DNA of 43,301 bases, from contig NZ_JAHXNL010000022.1 of the NCBI RefSeq assembly GCF_023148685.1, positions 1 to 43,301 of the forward strand. Direction: 5' to 3'. Every line of letters begins with the position of its first letter. The first letter of the stretch is position 1. This document shows, in pieces, positions 32,649 through 40,652 of this stretch. The notes under the pieces were generated by a model, which saw nothing but the letters and a program-made list of their open reading frames with translations, ran no database searches and was not told where the DNA came from. A program made the position numbers and the translations under genes. Origin of the DNA: Georgenia sp. EYE_87 (GTDB lineage Bacteria; Actinomycetota; Actinomycetes; Actinomycetales; Actinomycetaceae).

Positions 32649-33410
32649 TCAGCGCGCCGACCACCCGCCGTCGAGGACGATGTTGCTGCCGGTCACGAAG
32701 GAGGCGGCGGGGGAGCAGAGGTAGGACACCGCCCGCGCCACCTCCGCCGGCTCGAGCAGGCGCTTGATCGCCGAGTTCTTGAGCATCACCCGGCTCAGCA
32801 CCTCCTCCTCGGAGAGACCGTGCACGCGGGCCTGGTCGCTCACCTGCCGCTCGACCAGCGGGGTGCGCACGTAGCCGGGGTTGACGCAGTTGCTCGTGAC
32901 CCCGCGGTCGGCGCCCTCCAGCGCGATGACCTTGGAGAGCCCCTCGAGGCCGTGCTTGGCGGAGACGTAGGCGGACTTGTAGGCGCTGGCGCGCAGGCCG
33001 TGGGCGCTGGAGATGTGGACGAGCCGGCCCCAGCCCCGGGCGTACATGTGCGGCAGGGCGGCCCGGGTCAGCAGGAACGGCGCCTCGAGCATGAGCCGCA
33101 GGATGTGCGCGAACCGCTCGGGCGGGAAGTCCTCGACCGGGCTGACGTGCTGGATCCCCGCGTTGTTGACCACCACGTCGGCCGACAGGCGGAGGTCCGC
33201 GAGCGCGCCGGTGTCCGCGAGGTCGAGGGCCCACGCCTCGCCGCCGATCTCGGTGGCGACGGCTGCGGCGCCGTCGGCGTCCACGTCGCAGACCAGGACG
33301 TGCGCGCCGTGAGCCGCGAGCTCACGGGCGACCGCCGCCCCGATCCCGCTCGCCCCGCCCGTGACCAATGCGGTGCGCCCGGCCAGCCCGACTCCGTCGT
33401 CGTCTCTCAT
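32649..33410 (-). CDS. 3-hydroxybutyrate dehydrogenase (SDR family)
   Basis: A 253-residue short-chain dehydrogenase. TGGASGIG at 17-24 binds NAD, NNAG is at 82-85, and the catalytic Ser135, Tyr148 and Lys152 are present. The segment GIQHVSPVEDFPPERF and the C-terminal CVNPGYVRTPLVERQVSDQA are characteristic of D-3-hydroxybutyrate dehydrogenase, which interconverts 3-hydroxybutyrate and acetoacetate. The ATG at 33410 was chosen because TAGGTT (33418-33423, minus strand) lies 7 nt upstream (leaderless) and the family length is met. The frame is open for 28 more codons. Confidence 0.88.
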   Translation of the reverse strand: MRDDDGVGLAGRTALVTGGASGIGAAVARELAAHGAHVLVCDVDADGAAAVATEIGGEAWALDLADTGALADLRLSADVVVNNAGIQHVSPVEDFPPERFAHILRLMLEAPFLLTRAALPHMYARGWGRLVHISSAHGLRASAYKSAYVSAKHGLEGLSKVIALEGADRGVTSNCVNPGYVRTPLVERQVSDQARVHGLSEEEVLSRVMLKNSAIKRLLEPAEVARAVSYLCSPAASFVTGSNIVLDGGWSAR

Positions 33411-33519
33411 GCCGAGCAACCTACGAAGCGCGCGGCGACCGCTCGATGGGGGGCCGCCACATACTTCACCGCGGGTGTGTGTGGGCACTCCCACGTACGG
33501 CGTCGGGCAGGATGAGGGG

Positions 33520-34302
33520 GTGAGCTCCTACCTCCACGGCCCGGGTCCCATCGCCCTCGCGCACCGCGGCGGCGGCCGCGAGGTGCCGGAGAACTCGCGC
33601 ACCGCCGTCGAGCACACCCTCTCGCTCGGGCTGAGCTACCTCGAGACCGACGTCCACGCCACCGCCGACGGCGTGGTCGTGCTCTCGCACGACCCCACGC
33701 TGGACCGGGTCACCGACGGCACCGGCGCCGTGGGCGAGCTGACCTGGGAGCGCGTCTCGGCGTACCGGGACCGCTCCGGCGAGCGGCTGGTGCGCCTCGA
33801 CGAGCTGCTCGGCGACTACCCCGGGCTGCGGGTGAACATCGACGCCAAGGACGACGCGGTCGTCGACCCCCTGGTCGAGACCCTGCGGCGCACCGCCGCC
33901 TGGGACCGGGTGTGCCTGGCCTCGTTCTCCGACGACCGGCTCGCGCGCCTGCGCGCCGTGCTCGGGCCCGGGGTGGCCACCAGTCTGGGCCGTCGGGACA
34001 TCGCCCGGCTCGTGGCCGTCTCCCGGCTGCCCGCGCCCGCGCAGGGGCGGGCGCTGCGCGCGCTGCCCGGCCCCGCGGACGGGGTGGTGTGCACCCAGGT
34101 CCCCGTCTCGCACCGCGGACTGCCCGTCGTCACGCCGCGGTTCGTCTCCGCCGCCCACCGCCACGGCCTGGCCGTCCACGTCTGGACGATCGACGAGCCG
34201 GACCGCATGCACCGGCTGCTCGACCTCGGGGTCGACGGCCTGGTCTCGGACCGGCCCCGGGTGCTGCGGGACGTCCTCACCGCGCGCGGGCCCTGGCACT
34301 GA
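33520..34302 (+). CDS. Glycerophosphodiester phosphodiesterase
   Basis: A 260-residue cytoplasmic GDPD TIM-barrel enzyme releasing sn-glycerol-3-phosphate from deacylated phospholipids. The first strand carries AHRGGGREVPENSRTAVE with the catalytic His-Arg and Glu-Asn, followed by LETDVHATADGVVVLSHDPTLDRVTDG (second metal site and general acid/base His), and VHVWTIDEPDRMHRLLDLGVDGLVSDRP at the end. There is no signal peptide. The GTG at 33520 has GAGGGG immediately upstream. It is divergent from the dehydrogenase gene and 25 bp from the tetR-like gene. Confidence 0.92.
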   Translation: MSSYLHGPGPIALAHRGGGREVPENSRTAVEHTLSLGLSYLETDVHATADGVVVLSHDPTLDRVTDGTGAVGELTWERVSAYRDRSGERLVRLDELLGDYPGLRVNIDAKDDAVVDPLVETLRRTAAWDRVCLASFSDDRLARLRAVLGPGVATSLGRRDIARLVAVSRLPAPAQGRALRALPGPADGVVCTQVPVSHRGLPVVTPRFVSAAHRHGLAVHVWTIDEPDRMHRLLDLGVDGLVSDRPRVLRDVLTARGPWH

Positions 34303-34327
34303 TCCCGGTGAGCGCCGAGGTCGTCGC

Positions 34328-34873
34328 ATGAGCACGGCGGAGCACGTCGACCCGCGCACCCGGCGCACCCGCGACGCGCTGGCGCGCGCGATGGCCGAGA
34401 CGGTGCTCACCGCACCCCTGGCGGAGGTGTCGGTGGCCGGGCTGTGCCGCGCCGCGGGGGTGCACCGGACCACCTTCTACAAGCACTTCCGCACGGTCAC
34501 CGAGCTCGCCGACGCGGTGCTCGGCGACCTCTTCGACCAGATCGACGCGCTCGGCCCGCTGTCGGACCGCGGGCGGTTCGAGGACCTGCTCGCGCACGCG
34601 GCGGCCCGTCGGCGCACGTACGCCGCGCTGATCGGCCCCGACGGCGACCCGGCACTGTCGCGCGCGGTGGCCGAACGTCTCGTCGCGGCGGTCGGGCGCG
34701 TGCCGGCCGCGTCGGAGCGCGACGGTGCCGTAGGCGTGGGGACGACGGCGCGGGTGTCGGGGTTCGCCGCGTACGGCGCGGTCGAGGCGGTCCTCCTCGG
34801 CGCGGAGCCCGCGGCGGCCGCCCGGGCCTGCGAGCCGATCCTTGCGTCGACCGAGGTCCTGCCCGACCGGTGA
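34328..34873 (+). CDS. TetR-family transcriptional regulator
   Basis: A 181-residue regulator. The N-terminal helix-turn-helix runs RTRDALARAMAETVL...EVSVAGLCRAAGVHRTTFYKHFRTVTELADAVL (about 14-62), with the TetR recognition-helix pattern GVHRTTFYKHF. The C-terminal ligand domain is short and unassigned. It is probably co-transcribed with the phosphodiesterase gene, but no target is evident. The last 16 bp including the stop codon are tandemly duplicated just downstream. Confidence 0.88.
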   Translation: MSTAEHVDPRTRRTRDALARAMAETVLTAPLAEVSVAGLCRAAGVHRTTFYKHFRTVTELADAVLGDLFDQIDALGPLSDRGRFEDLLAHAAARRRTYAALIGPDGDPALSRAVAERLVAAVGRVPAASERDGAVGVGTTARVSGFAAYGAVEAVLLGAEPAAAARACEPILASTEVLPDR

Positions 34874-34889
34874 CCTGCCCGACCGGTGA
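34858..34889 (+). repeat. Perfect 16-bp tandem duplication across the TetR stop codon
   Basis: CCTGCCCGACCGGTGA occurs at 34858-34873 and again at 34874-34889 without a gap. Each copy contains a TGA; the first is the real stop. Confidence 0.85.
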
Positions 34890-34922
34890 GCAGCCGTCCC
34901 GCGCCGGCCCGGTGAACGGCAA

Positions 34923-34950
34923 GAGCCCCCGCCCGGGTGGGCGGAGGCTC
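34923..34950 (-). terminator. Terminator of tRNA-Arg
   Basis: Twelve-base arms 34923-34934 and 34939-34950 with a 4-nt loop. Fully paired on the minus strand when one G-U wobble is allowed and followed there by TTG. It lies 11 nt after the tRNA 3' end. Confidence 0.6.
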
Positions 34951-34960
34951 GTGCTGTGCG

Positions 34961-35033
34961 TGCCCCCTACTGGATTCGAACCAGCGACCTTCTGCTCCGG
35001 AGGCAGACGCTCTATCCACTGAGCTAAAGGGGC
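34961..35033 (-). tRNA. tRNA-Arg (anticodon CCG)
   Basis: A 73-nt cloverleaf read on the minus strand. Acceptor GCCCCTT pairs with AGGGGGC (one G-U), the D stem is GCTC/GAGC, the anticodon stem TCTGC/GCAGA encloses loop CTCCGGA with anticodon CCG, and the T arm is GCTGG-TTCGAAT-CCAGT. The discriminator base is A, and the CCA end is not encoded. It decodes CGG, a frequent arginine codon in this DNA. Confidence 0.96.
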
Positions 35034-35056
35034 GCCGCTGCTGACAGCGCCTGGTG

Positions 35057-35085
35057 ATGTTATCAGTCACCGGGACGCCGCTTCA
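35057..35085 (-). promoter_or_regulatory. Candidate promoter of tRNA-Arg
   Basis: On the minus strand TGAAGC (35080-35085) and TAACAT (35057-35062) are 17 nt apart, placing the start about 15-17 nt before the mature tRNA 5' end. Confidence 0.45.
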
Positions 35086-35265
35086 CCTCCGTGCGCGGTG
35101 ACGGCCGGACGTGTGGCGCAGGTCACCGGCGGGGCGTTGAGGTGCCGGCACAGGGGGAGAACTCCCCGCCCCGGGGCAGCCCCAGGAGGCGGCGCAGGAC
35201 CGGCCGGGTGTCTAGCCTGAGCGCGGAGCACCGGGCATCCCGCCCGCCGCACGAAGGGGGGAGAG

Positions 35266-35997
35266 ATGACCCGGACGCCGCCCGAGGGACCTGACGAAGG
35301 CCGGCCTTCCTACGGGCCGCCGGCGAGCCAGCCTCCCTACGGGCCGCCGGCGGAGCGGAAGAACACCTGGCTCGTCCCCACCGTCATCGGCCTGGCAATC
35401 GTGCTGGTGGTCGCCGCCGTCGTGCTCCTGCTGACGCGCACCGGCGCGGGAACCACGACCGCGGACCCGAGCGCGCCGGGCGCGAGCGCCCCCGGGACAC
35501 AGCAGGCCACCGAGCCCACGGACGACGCCACGGCCGGCGGGACTCCCGGCGGTGCCGCGGCGACCGAGGACGCCCGCGAGGTGTCCGGCGAGCCGCTCGG
35601 ACCGCGGGTGGACCCCGAGGTCGTCGGCACCGACTTCGCCCTGAACGACGCGGGCTGGGCCGAGCACGCCCCGGCGCTGGCGGCGGGTGCGCGCGAGGCC
35701 GTCGCGGGCACCTACACGAACGGCTCGGTCGACGTGCCGGTCACCGCCGCCGCGTTCGACACCATCGAGGCGCAGGACGCCTACGGCGAGCAGCTGACGA
35801 CGGCCCTGAAGGACGACGGTGCGCAGCTGCTGTCGGACGGGCCGGTCTACCCGGACTCGACCGGCCATCACTGGGCCTACGTGCTCGCCGACGGCGTCAC
35901 CACCACGGTCGTGTGGCGCACCGACGACGGCGTCGTGCTCACTCTCACCGGCGACTCCGAGGCGGTCCCGGAGATCTACTCGAACATGCTCATCTGA
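35266..35997 (+). CDS. Single-pass membrane protein of unknown function
   Basis: A 243-residue protein: a short Pro/Gly-rich cytoplasmic N-terminus with two copies of YGPPA, one transmembrane helix at about 35-57 (LVPTVIGLAIVLVVAAVVLLL), a Thr/Ala/Pro-rich linker (60-115) and an extracellular domain of about 130 residues ending HHWAYVLADGVTTTVVWRTDDGVVLTLTGDSE. I do not recognise the outer domain. AAGGGGGGAGAG gives a strong ribosome-binding site for the ATG at 35266, and TAGCCT (35213-35218) is a candidate -10. Confidence 0.8.
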   Translation: MTRTPPEGPDEGRPSYGPPASQPPYGPPAERKNTWLVPTVIGLAIVLVVAAVVLLLTRTGAGTTTADPSAPGASAPGTQQATEPTDDATAGGTPGGAAATEDAREVSGEPLGPRVDPEVVGTDFALNDAGWAEHAPALAAGAREAVAGTYTNGSVDVPVTAAAFDTIEAQDAYGEQLTTALKDDGAQLLSDGPVYPDSTGHHWAYVLADGVTTTVVWRTDDGVVLTLTGDSEAVPEIYSNMLI

Positions 35998-36019
35998 GCG
36001 CGGGCGGGCGCTCTCACGT

Positions 36020-36045
36020 GGGACGTCGGCACCGGCCGGCGTCCC
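36020..36045 (+). terminator. Hairpin terminator before argS
   Basis: GGGACG-TCGG (36020-36029) pairs with CCGG-CGTCCC (36036-36045, one T-G wobble), loop 6, lying 23 nt after the membrane-protein stop. Confidence 0.5.
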
Positions 36046-36111
36046 GGCGGCTGTGACGAGGGCCGCACCACGGCGGCCGGCCTCGGACGTCGCCCGGCCG
36101 CAGGGGCCTAC

Positions 36112-36117
36112 TACCCT
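36112..36117 (+). promoter_or_regulatory. -10 hexamer of argS
   Basis: TACCCT, 7 nt before the GTG at 36125, so argS is probably leaderless. Confidence 0.45.
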
Positions 36118-36124
36118 GGGCCGG

Positions 36125-37771
36125 GTGACCCCAGCCGAGCTCGCCGCACTCATCCGCTCCGTCCTGCTCGAGGCCGTCGCCGCCGGCGACGTCGCCCTCT
36201 CGGCCGAGGACGTCCCCGAGCCCAAGGTCGAGCGGCCGCGTCAGCGCGAGCACGGCGACTGGGCCACCAACGTCGCCATGCAGCTGGCCAAGAAGGCGGG
36301 CACCAACCCCCGCGCCCTGGCGGAGCTGCTGGCGGCCCGGCTGGCCCGGGCCGACGGCGTCGCCGCCGCCGAGGTCGCGGGCCCCGGCTTCCTCAACATC
36401 CGCCTCGAGGCGGGCGCGGCCGGCGAGCTCGCCCGCGCCGTCGTCGAGGCCGGGCCCGCCTTCGGCCGCAACGAGGCCCTGACGGGCCACCGGATCAACA
36501 TGGAGTTCGTCTCCGCCAACCCCACCGGCCCGCTGCACGTCGGGCACACCCGCTGGGCGGCGCTCGGCGACGCCATGGTGCGGCTGCTGCGCGCCTCGGG
36601 CGCCGAGGTGGTCCCCGAGTACTACATCAACGACGCCGGTTCCCAGATGGACAAGTTCGGCGCCTCGATCGTCGCGCGGGCCACCGGCACCGACGTCCCC
36701 GACGGCGGTTACCAGGGGTCGTACGTCGCAGAGCTCGCCGCGAAGGTCCTCGCCGAGCGCCCGGACCTGCCCGAGCTGCCCCACGACGAGGCGGTCGCCG
36801 TCGCCCGCGAGCTCGGCTACCGCCTCCAGATGGCGGAGATCGAGGAGACCCTCGCCAGCTTCAACGTCCACTTCGACGTCTGGTTCTCCGAGCGCGAGCT
36901 GCACGACGGCGGGGCGGTCGAGGGCGCCGTCGAGCGACTGCGGGAGCAGGGCCACGTCTACGACGAGGGCGGCGCGGTGTGGCTGCGCACCACCGACTTC
37001 TCCGACGACAAGGACCGCGTGCTGGTCCGCGCCGACGGCTCGCCCACCTACTTCGCGGCCGACGCCGCCTACTACCTGTCCAAGAAGGACCGCGGCTTCG
37101 GGGAGAAGATCTACCTCCTCGGCGCCGACCACCACGGGTACGTCAACCGGCTCAAGGCGATCGCCTCGTGCGCGGGCGACGACCCGGAGAAGAACATCGA
37201 GATCCTCATCGGCCAGCTCGTCTCCGTCGCGGGCGCCCGCATGAGCAAGCGGGCCGGCAACATCATCGAGCTGCGCGACATCATCGAGTGGATCGGCACC
37301 GACCCGGTGCGCTACACCCTGGCGCGTTTCCCCGCGGACTCGCCGCTGACCCTGGACGGGGAGAAGCTGCGGGAGAAGAACCTCGACAACCCCGTGTACT
37401 ACGTCCAGTACGCCTACGCCCGGACCCGGAACGCCTCGCGCAACGCGGAGGAGCACGGCGTCCCGCGGGACGGCTTCGACCCCGCGGCGCTGGACCACCC
37501 GGCCGACACCGAGCTGCTCGGTGCCCTGGGGCAGTTCCCGGAGACCGTCGCCCACGCCGCGCGGCTGCGCGAGCCGCACCGCGTGGCCCGCTACCTCGAG
37601 CAGGTCGCCGCCGCCTACCACCAGTGGTACGGCCAGACCCGGATCTCCCCGCGCGGCGAGGACCAGGTCGACGCCGGTCACACGGCGCGGCTCTGGCTCA
37701 ACGACGCCACCAGCCAGGTGCTCGCCAACGGCCTGGACCTGCTGGGCGTCTCGGCCCCGGAGCGGATGTGA
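36125..37771 (+). CDS. argS: Arginyl-tRNA synthetase
   Basis: A 548-residue class I synthetase that charges tRNA-Arg. The N-terminal Add-1 domain occupies about 1-105. The HIGH-type motif is HVGH at 138-141 inside EFVSANPTGPLHVGHTRWAA, and the KMSKS counterpart is ARMSKRAGN near 371. The C-terminal anticodon-binding helices follow. The GTG fits a leaderless transcript and matches the family's length. It overlaps lysA by 4 bp, as in many actinobacteria, and starts the argS-lysA-hom-thrC-thrB cluster. Confidence 0.96.
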   Translation: MTPAELAALIRSVLLEAVAAGDVALSAEDVPEPKVERPRQREHGDWATNVAMQLAKKAGTNPRALAELLAARLARADGVAAAEVAGPGFLNIRLEAGAAGELARAVVEAGPAFGRNEALTGHRINMEFVSANPTGPLHVGHTRWAALGDAMVRLLRASGAEVVPEYYINDAGSQMDKFGASIVARATGTDVPDGGYQGSYVAELAAKVLAERPDLPELPHDEAVAVARELGYRLQMAEIEETLASFNVHFDVWFSERELHDGGAVEGAVERLREQGHVYDEGGAVWLRTTDFSDDKDRVLVRADGSPTYFAADAAYYLSKKDRGFGEKIYLLGADHHGYVNRLKAIASCAGDDPEKNIEILIGQLVSVAGARMSKRAGNIIELRDIIEWIGTDPVRYTLARFPADSPLTLDGEKLREKNLDNPVYYVQYAYARTRNASRNAEEHGVPRDGFDPAALDHPADTELLGALGQFPETVAHAARLREPHRVARYLEQVAAAYHQWYGQTRISPRGEDQVDAGHTARLWLNDATSQVLANGLDLLGVSAPERM

Positions 37772-39171
37772 GCGGCCAGCACGCCGCCCCGGAGGCGGCA
37801 CCCCTGCAGGCGCCCGAGCCCGACGGCGCACCCGCCGGCGTGTGGTCGACCGGAGTGCGCCGCGGCGACGACGGCGCCCTGAGCGTGGCCGGCGTCGACG
37901 TGCGGGAGATCGCCCGGACGCACGGGACCCCCGCGTACGTCGTCGACGAGGCGGACCTGCGCGGGCGCGCCCGCGCCTTCGCCGAGGCGTTCGACGCCGC
38001 GTTCGCCGAGTCCGAGGGCATGGCCGGCGCCGACGTCTACTACGCCGGCAAGGCCTTCCTCTCCCTCGCCGTCGCGCGCTGGGTCCACGAGGAGGGCCTG
38101 CGCATCGACACCTCCACGGCGGGCGAGCTCGCCGTCGCGCTGCGCGCCGGCGTCCCCGGCGAGGCGATCGGCCTGCACGGCAACAACAAGTCCGACGACG
38201 AGATCCGCACGGCGCTCGCGCACGGCGTGGGGCGCATCGTCGTCGACTCCCTCGCCGAGGTGGAGCGGGTGGCGGCGCTCGCGACGGGGGCCGGGACGCG
38301 CGCCCCCGTCATGGTGAGAGTGACCACCGGCGTGCACGCCGGTGGGCACGACTTCATCGCCACGGCGCACGAGGACCAGAAGTTCGGCCTCTCGCTCGCG
38401 TCCGGCGCCGCCCGCAAGGCCGTGGACGAGATCCTCGCCCACGACTCCCTCGAGCTCGTCGGCCTGCACTCCCACATCGGCAGCCAGATCGTCGACCTCG
38501 CCGGCTTCGAGGTGGCGGCCCGCGCCGTCCTCGGCCTGCGCGCCGAGATCGTCGCCGAGACCGGCTATCTCGCCCCCGAGGTGGACCTCGGCGGCGGGTA
38601 CGGCATCCGTTACACCGCGGCCGACGACGTCCCGCCCGCGCCGGCGCAGATCGCCGCCACCCTCGCCGACGCCGTCCGCCGGGTCTGCGCGGAGCTCGGC
38701 ACCCCCGTCCCGCGCGTCTCGGTCGAGCCGGGCCGCTCCATCGCCGGGCCGGCCGGGCTGACCCTCTACACGGTCGGCACGGTCAAGGAGGTCGCCCTCG
38801 ACGGCGGCGGCACCCGCACGTACGTCTCGGTCGACGGCGGCATGAGCGACAACATCCGCACCGCCCTGTACGACGCCGCGTACACCGCCACGCTCGCCGG
38901 ACGGCGCCCCGACGCCGCCACCGTGACCGCCCGGGTGGTCGGCAAGCACTGCGAGAGCGGGGACATCGTCGTGCGCGACGTGGCCCTGCCGGCCGACGTG
39001 CGCGCCGGCGACCTGCTCGCCGTGCCCGCCACGGGCGCGTACGGGCGCTCCATGGCGAGCAACTACAACATGGTGCCCCGCCCCCCGGTGCTGGCCGCGA
39101 CGCACGACGGCGTCCGGGTGCTGGTGCGCCGCGAGACGGTGGAGGACCTGCTGGCCCTCGACCTGGGTTGA
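37768..39171 (+). CDS. lysA: Diaminopimelate decarboxylase
   Basis: Last step of lysine synthesis, PLP-dependent decarboxylation of meso-diaminopimelate. The 467-residue protein has the PLP lysine in YYAGKAF (Lys95), the conserved GLHSHIGSQ block, DLGGGYGI, SVEPGRSIAGPAG and the CESGDIV active-site motif of the second subunit. The GTG overlaps the argS stop. The first 30 residues are a variable Pro/Ala-rich extension, as in other actinobacterial LysA. Confidence 0.96.
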   Translation: MSGQHAAPEAAPLQAPEPDGAPAGVWSTGVRRGDDGALSVAGVDVREIARTHGTPAYVVDEADLRGRARAFAEAFDAAFAESEGMAGADVYYAGKAFLSLAVARWVHEEGLRIDTSTAGELAVALRAGVPGEAIGLHGNNKSDDEIRTALAHGVGRIVVDSLAEVERVAALATGAGTRAPVMVRVTTGVHAGGHDFIATAHEDQKFGLSLASGAARKAVDEILAHDSLELVGLHSHIGSQIVDLAGFEVAARAVLGLRAEIVAETGYLAPEVDLGGGYGIRYTAADDVPPAPAQIAATLADAVRRVCAELGTPVPRVSVEPGRSIAGPAGLTLYTVGTVKEVALDGGGTRTYVSVDGGMSDNIRTALYDAAYTATLAGRRPDAATVTARVVGKHCESGDIVVRDVALPADVRAGDLLAVPATGAYGRSMASNYNMVPRPPVLAATHDGVRVLVRRETVEDLLALDLG

Positions 39172-39273
39172 ACCGCGCCCCGCGAGCTGTGGCGGTCCCC
39201 GGTGGGCGTCGCAGCACCGGTCGGCGAGGAAGCGACATGCCGCCAGCCGGCGGCGGTTGGTGGACAGCGCGGA

Positions 39274-39291
39274 GGCCCGCCGCGGCGGGCC
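39274..39291. promoter_or_regulatory. 18-bp perfect palindrome upstream of hom
   Basis: GGCCCGCCGCGGCGGGCC immediately precedes the TATCCT -10 (39294-39299), covering the -35 and spacer region. It may be an operator, or a weak terminator of lysA read-through. Confidence 0.5.
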
Positions 39292-39293
39292 CC

Positions 39294-39299
39294 TATCCT
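39294..39299 (+). promoter_or_regulatory. -10 hexamer of the hom-thrC-thrB operon
   Basis: TATCCT with a predicted start near 39306, giving about 39 nt of leader containing GAGAGGA as ribosome-binding site for the GTG at 39345. No Thr/Ile-rich attenuator peptide is present. Confidence 0.5.
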
Positions 39300-39344
39300 G
39301 GGCGCGGCGCCGGCCGGCGCTGCCTGAGAACGAGAGGATCCCCG

Positions 39345-40652
39345 GTGAGCACATCCGCGACCGACGGCGTCGTGCGCGTCGCCCTGCTGGGCTGCGGCAC
39401 GGTGGGGAGCCAGGTCGTCCGCCTGCTCCGCGAGCACGGTGACGACTGGACCGCCCGCAGCGGCGCGAAGCTGGAGCTGGTCGGCATCGCCGTGCGGGAC
39501 GTCGCCGCCGAGCGGGACCCGTGGGTGCCCCGCGAGCTTCTCACCGCCGACGCCGAGGGGCTCGTCACGCGGGCCGACGTCGTCGTCGAGCTGATCGGCG
39601 GCATCGAGCCCGCCCGCACGCTCGTGCTGCGGGCCCTGACCTCCGGCGCCACCGTGGTGACGGGCAACAAGGCGCTGCTCGCCGCCCACGGGCCCGAGCT
39701 GCACGCGGCCGCCGAGGCCGGCGACGCGGACCTGTACTACGAGGCCGCCGTCGCCGGCGCGATCCCGGTGGTCTACGGCCTGCGCGAGTCCCTGGCGGGG
39801 GACAAGATCACCGCGGTGCTGGGCATCGTCAACGGCACCACGAACTTCATCCTCGACGAGATGGCGACCCGCGGCCTCTCCTTCGACGAGGCCCTCGCCC
39901 AGGCGCAGGAGCTCGGCTACGCCGAGGCCGACCCGACGGCGGACGTCGACGGCCACGACGCCGCCGCCAAGGCCGCGATCCTCGCCTCCCTCGCCTTCCA
40001 CACCCGCGTGAGCATCGAGGACGTCCCCGTCACCGGCATCCGCTCGATCACCGCCGAGGACATGGCCGAGGCCCGCGAGTCCGGCCACGTCATCAAGCTG
40101 CTCGCCGTCGCGCGCCGCACGGTCGCCGAGGGCACCGAGGGCATCAGCGTGCGGGTCCACCCGGCGCTCCTGCCCGCCGCCCACCCGCTCGCCGCGGTGC
40201 ACGGCGCGTTCAACGCCGTGGTCGTCGAGGCCGAGTCCGCCGGACGGCTCATGTTCTACGGGCAGGGCGCGGGCGGCGCCCCGACGGCCTCGGCGGTGCT
40301 GAGCGACGTCGTCGCCGCCGCGAGCCACAAGGTCCACGGCGGCCACGCGCCGCGGGAGTCCACCTACGCCGAGCTGCCGCTCCACGGCCCGGTCACCACC
40401 GCGGCGCGCTCGCAGATCAAGCTGCGCCTCGCGGACCGGCCCGGCACGCTCGCCGCCGTCGCGGGCGTGTTCGGCGAGGAGGGCGTCTCGATCGACAGCG
40501 TGCGCCAGCAGCGCGCCGACGACGGCGTCGCCAGCATCACGATCGTCAGCGACGTCGCCACCGAGGCGGCGCTCGACCGCACGGTGGCACGGCTGGCCGA
40601 CGAGCCCAGCGTCCACGAGGTCATCTCGGTGACCCGAGTCGAAGGAGCATGA
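39345..40652 (+). CDS. hom: Homoserine dehydrogenase
   Basis: Reduces aspartate semialdehyde to homoserine. The 435-residue protein has a Rossmann GxGxxG at 16-21 (GCGTVG), the catalytic region with [13 protein letters not shown] and [12 protein letters not shown], the [12 protein letters not shown] block, and a C-terminal ACT domain (about 350-435, [29 protein letters not shown]) that mediates threonine feedback inhibition in the family. thrC follows immediately, downstream of an AAGGAG at the end of hom. Confidence 0.96.
   Translation: MSTSATDGVVRVALLGCGTVGSQVVRLLREHGDDWTARSGAKLELVGIAVRDVAAERDPWVPRELLTADAEGLVTRADVVVELIGGIEPARTLVLRALTSGATVVTGNKALLAAHGPELHAAAEAGDADLYYEAAVAGAIPVVYGLRESLAGDKITAVLGIVNGTTNFILDEMATRGLSFDEALAQAQELGYAEADPTADVDGHDAAAKAAILASLAFHTRVSIEDVPVTGIRSITAEDMAEARESGHVIKLLAVARRTVAEGTEGISVRVHPALLPAAHPLAAVHGAFNAVVVEAESAGRLMFYGQGAGGAPTASAVLSDVVAAASHKVHGGHAPRESTYAELPLHGPVTTAARSQIKLRLADRPGTLAAVAGVFGEEGVSIDSVRQQRADDGVASITIVSDVATEAALDRTVARLADEPSVHEVISVTRVEGA

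Noticed and set aside
39172-39344. Threonine/isoleucine attenuator leader before hom
   Set aside because: No short frame rich in Thr or Ile with a following antiterminator pair was found.
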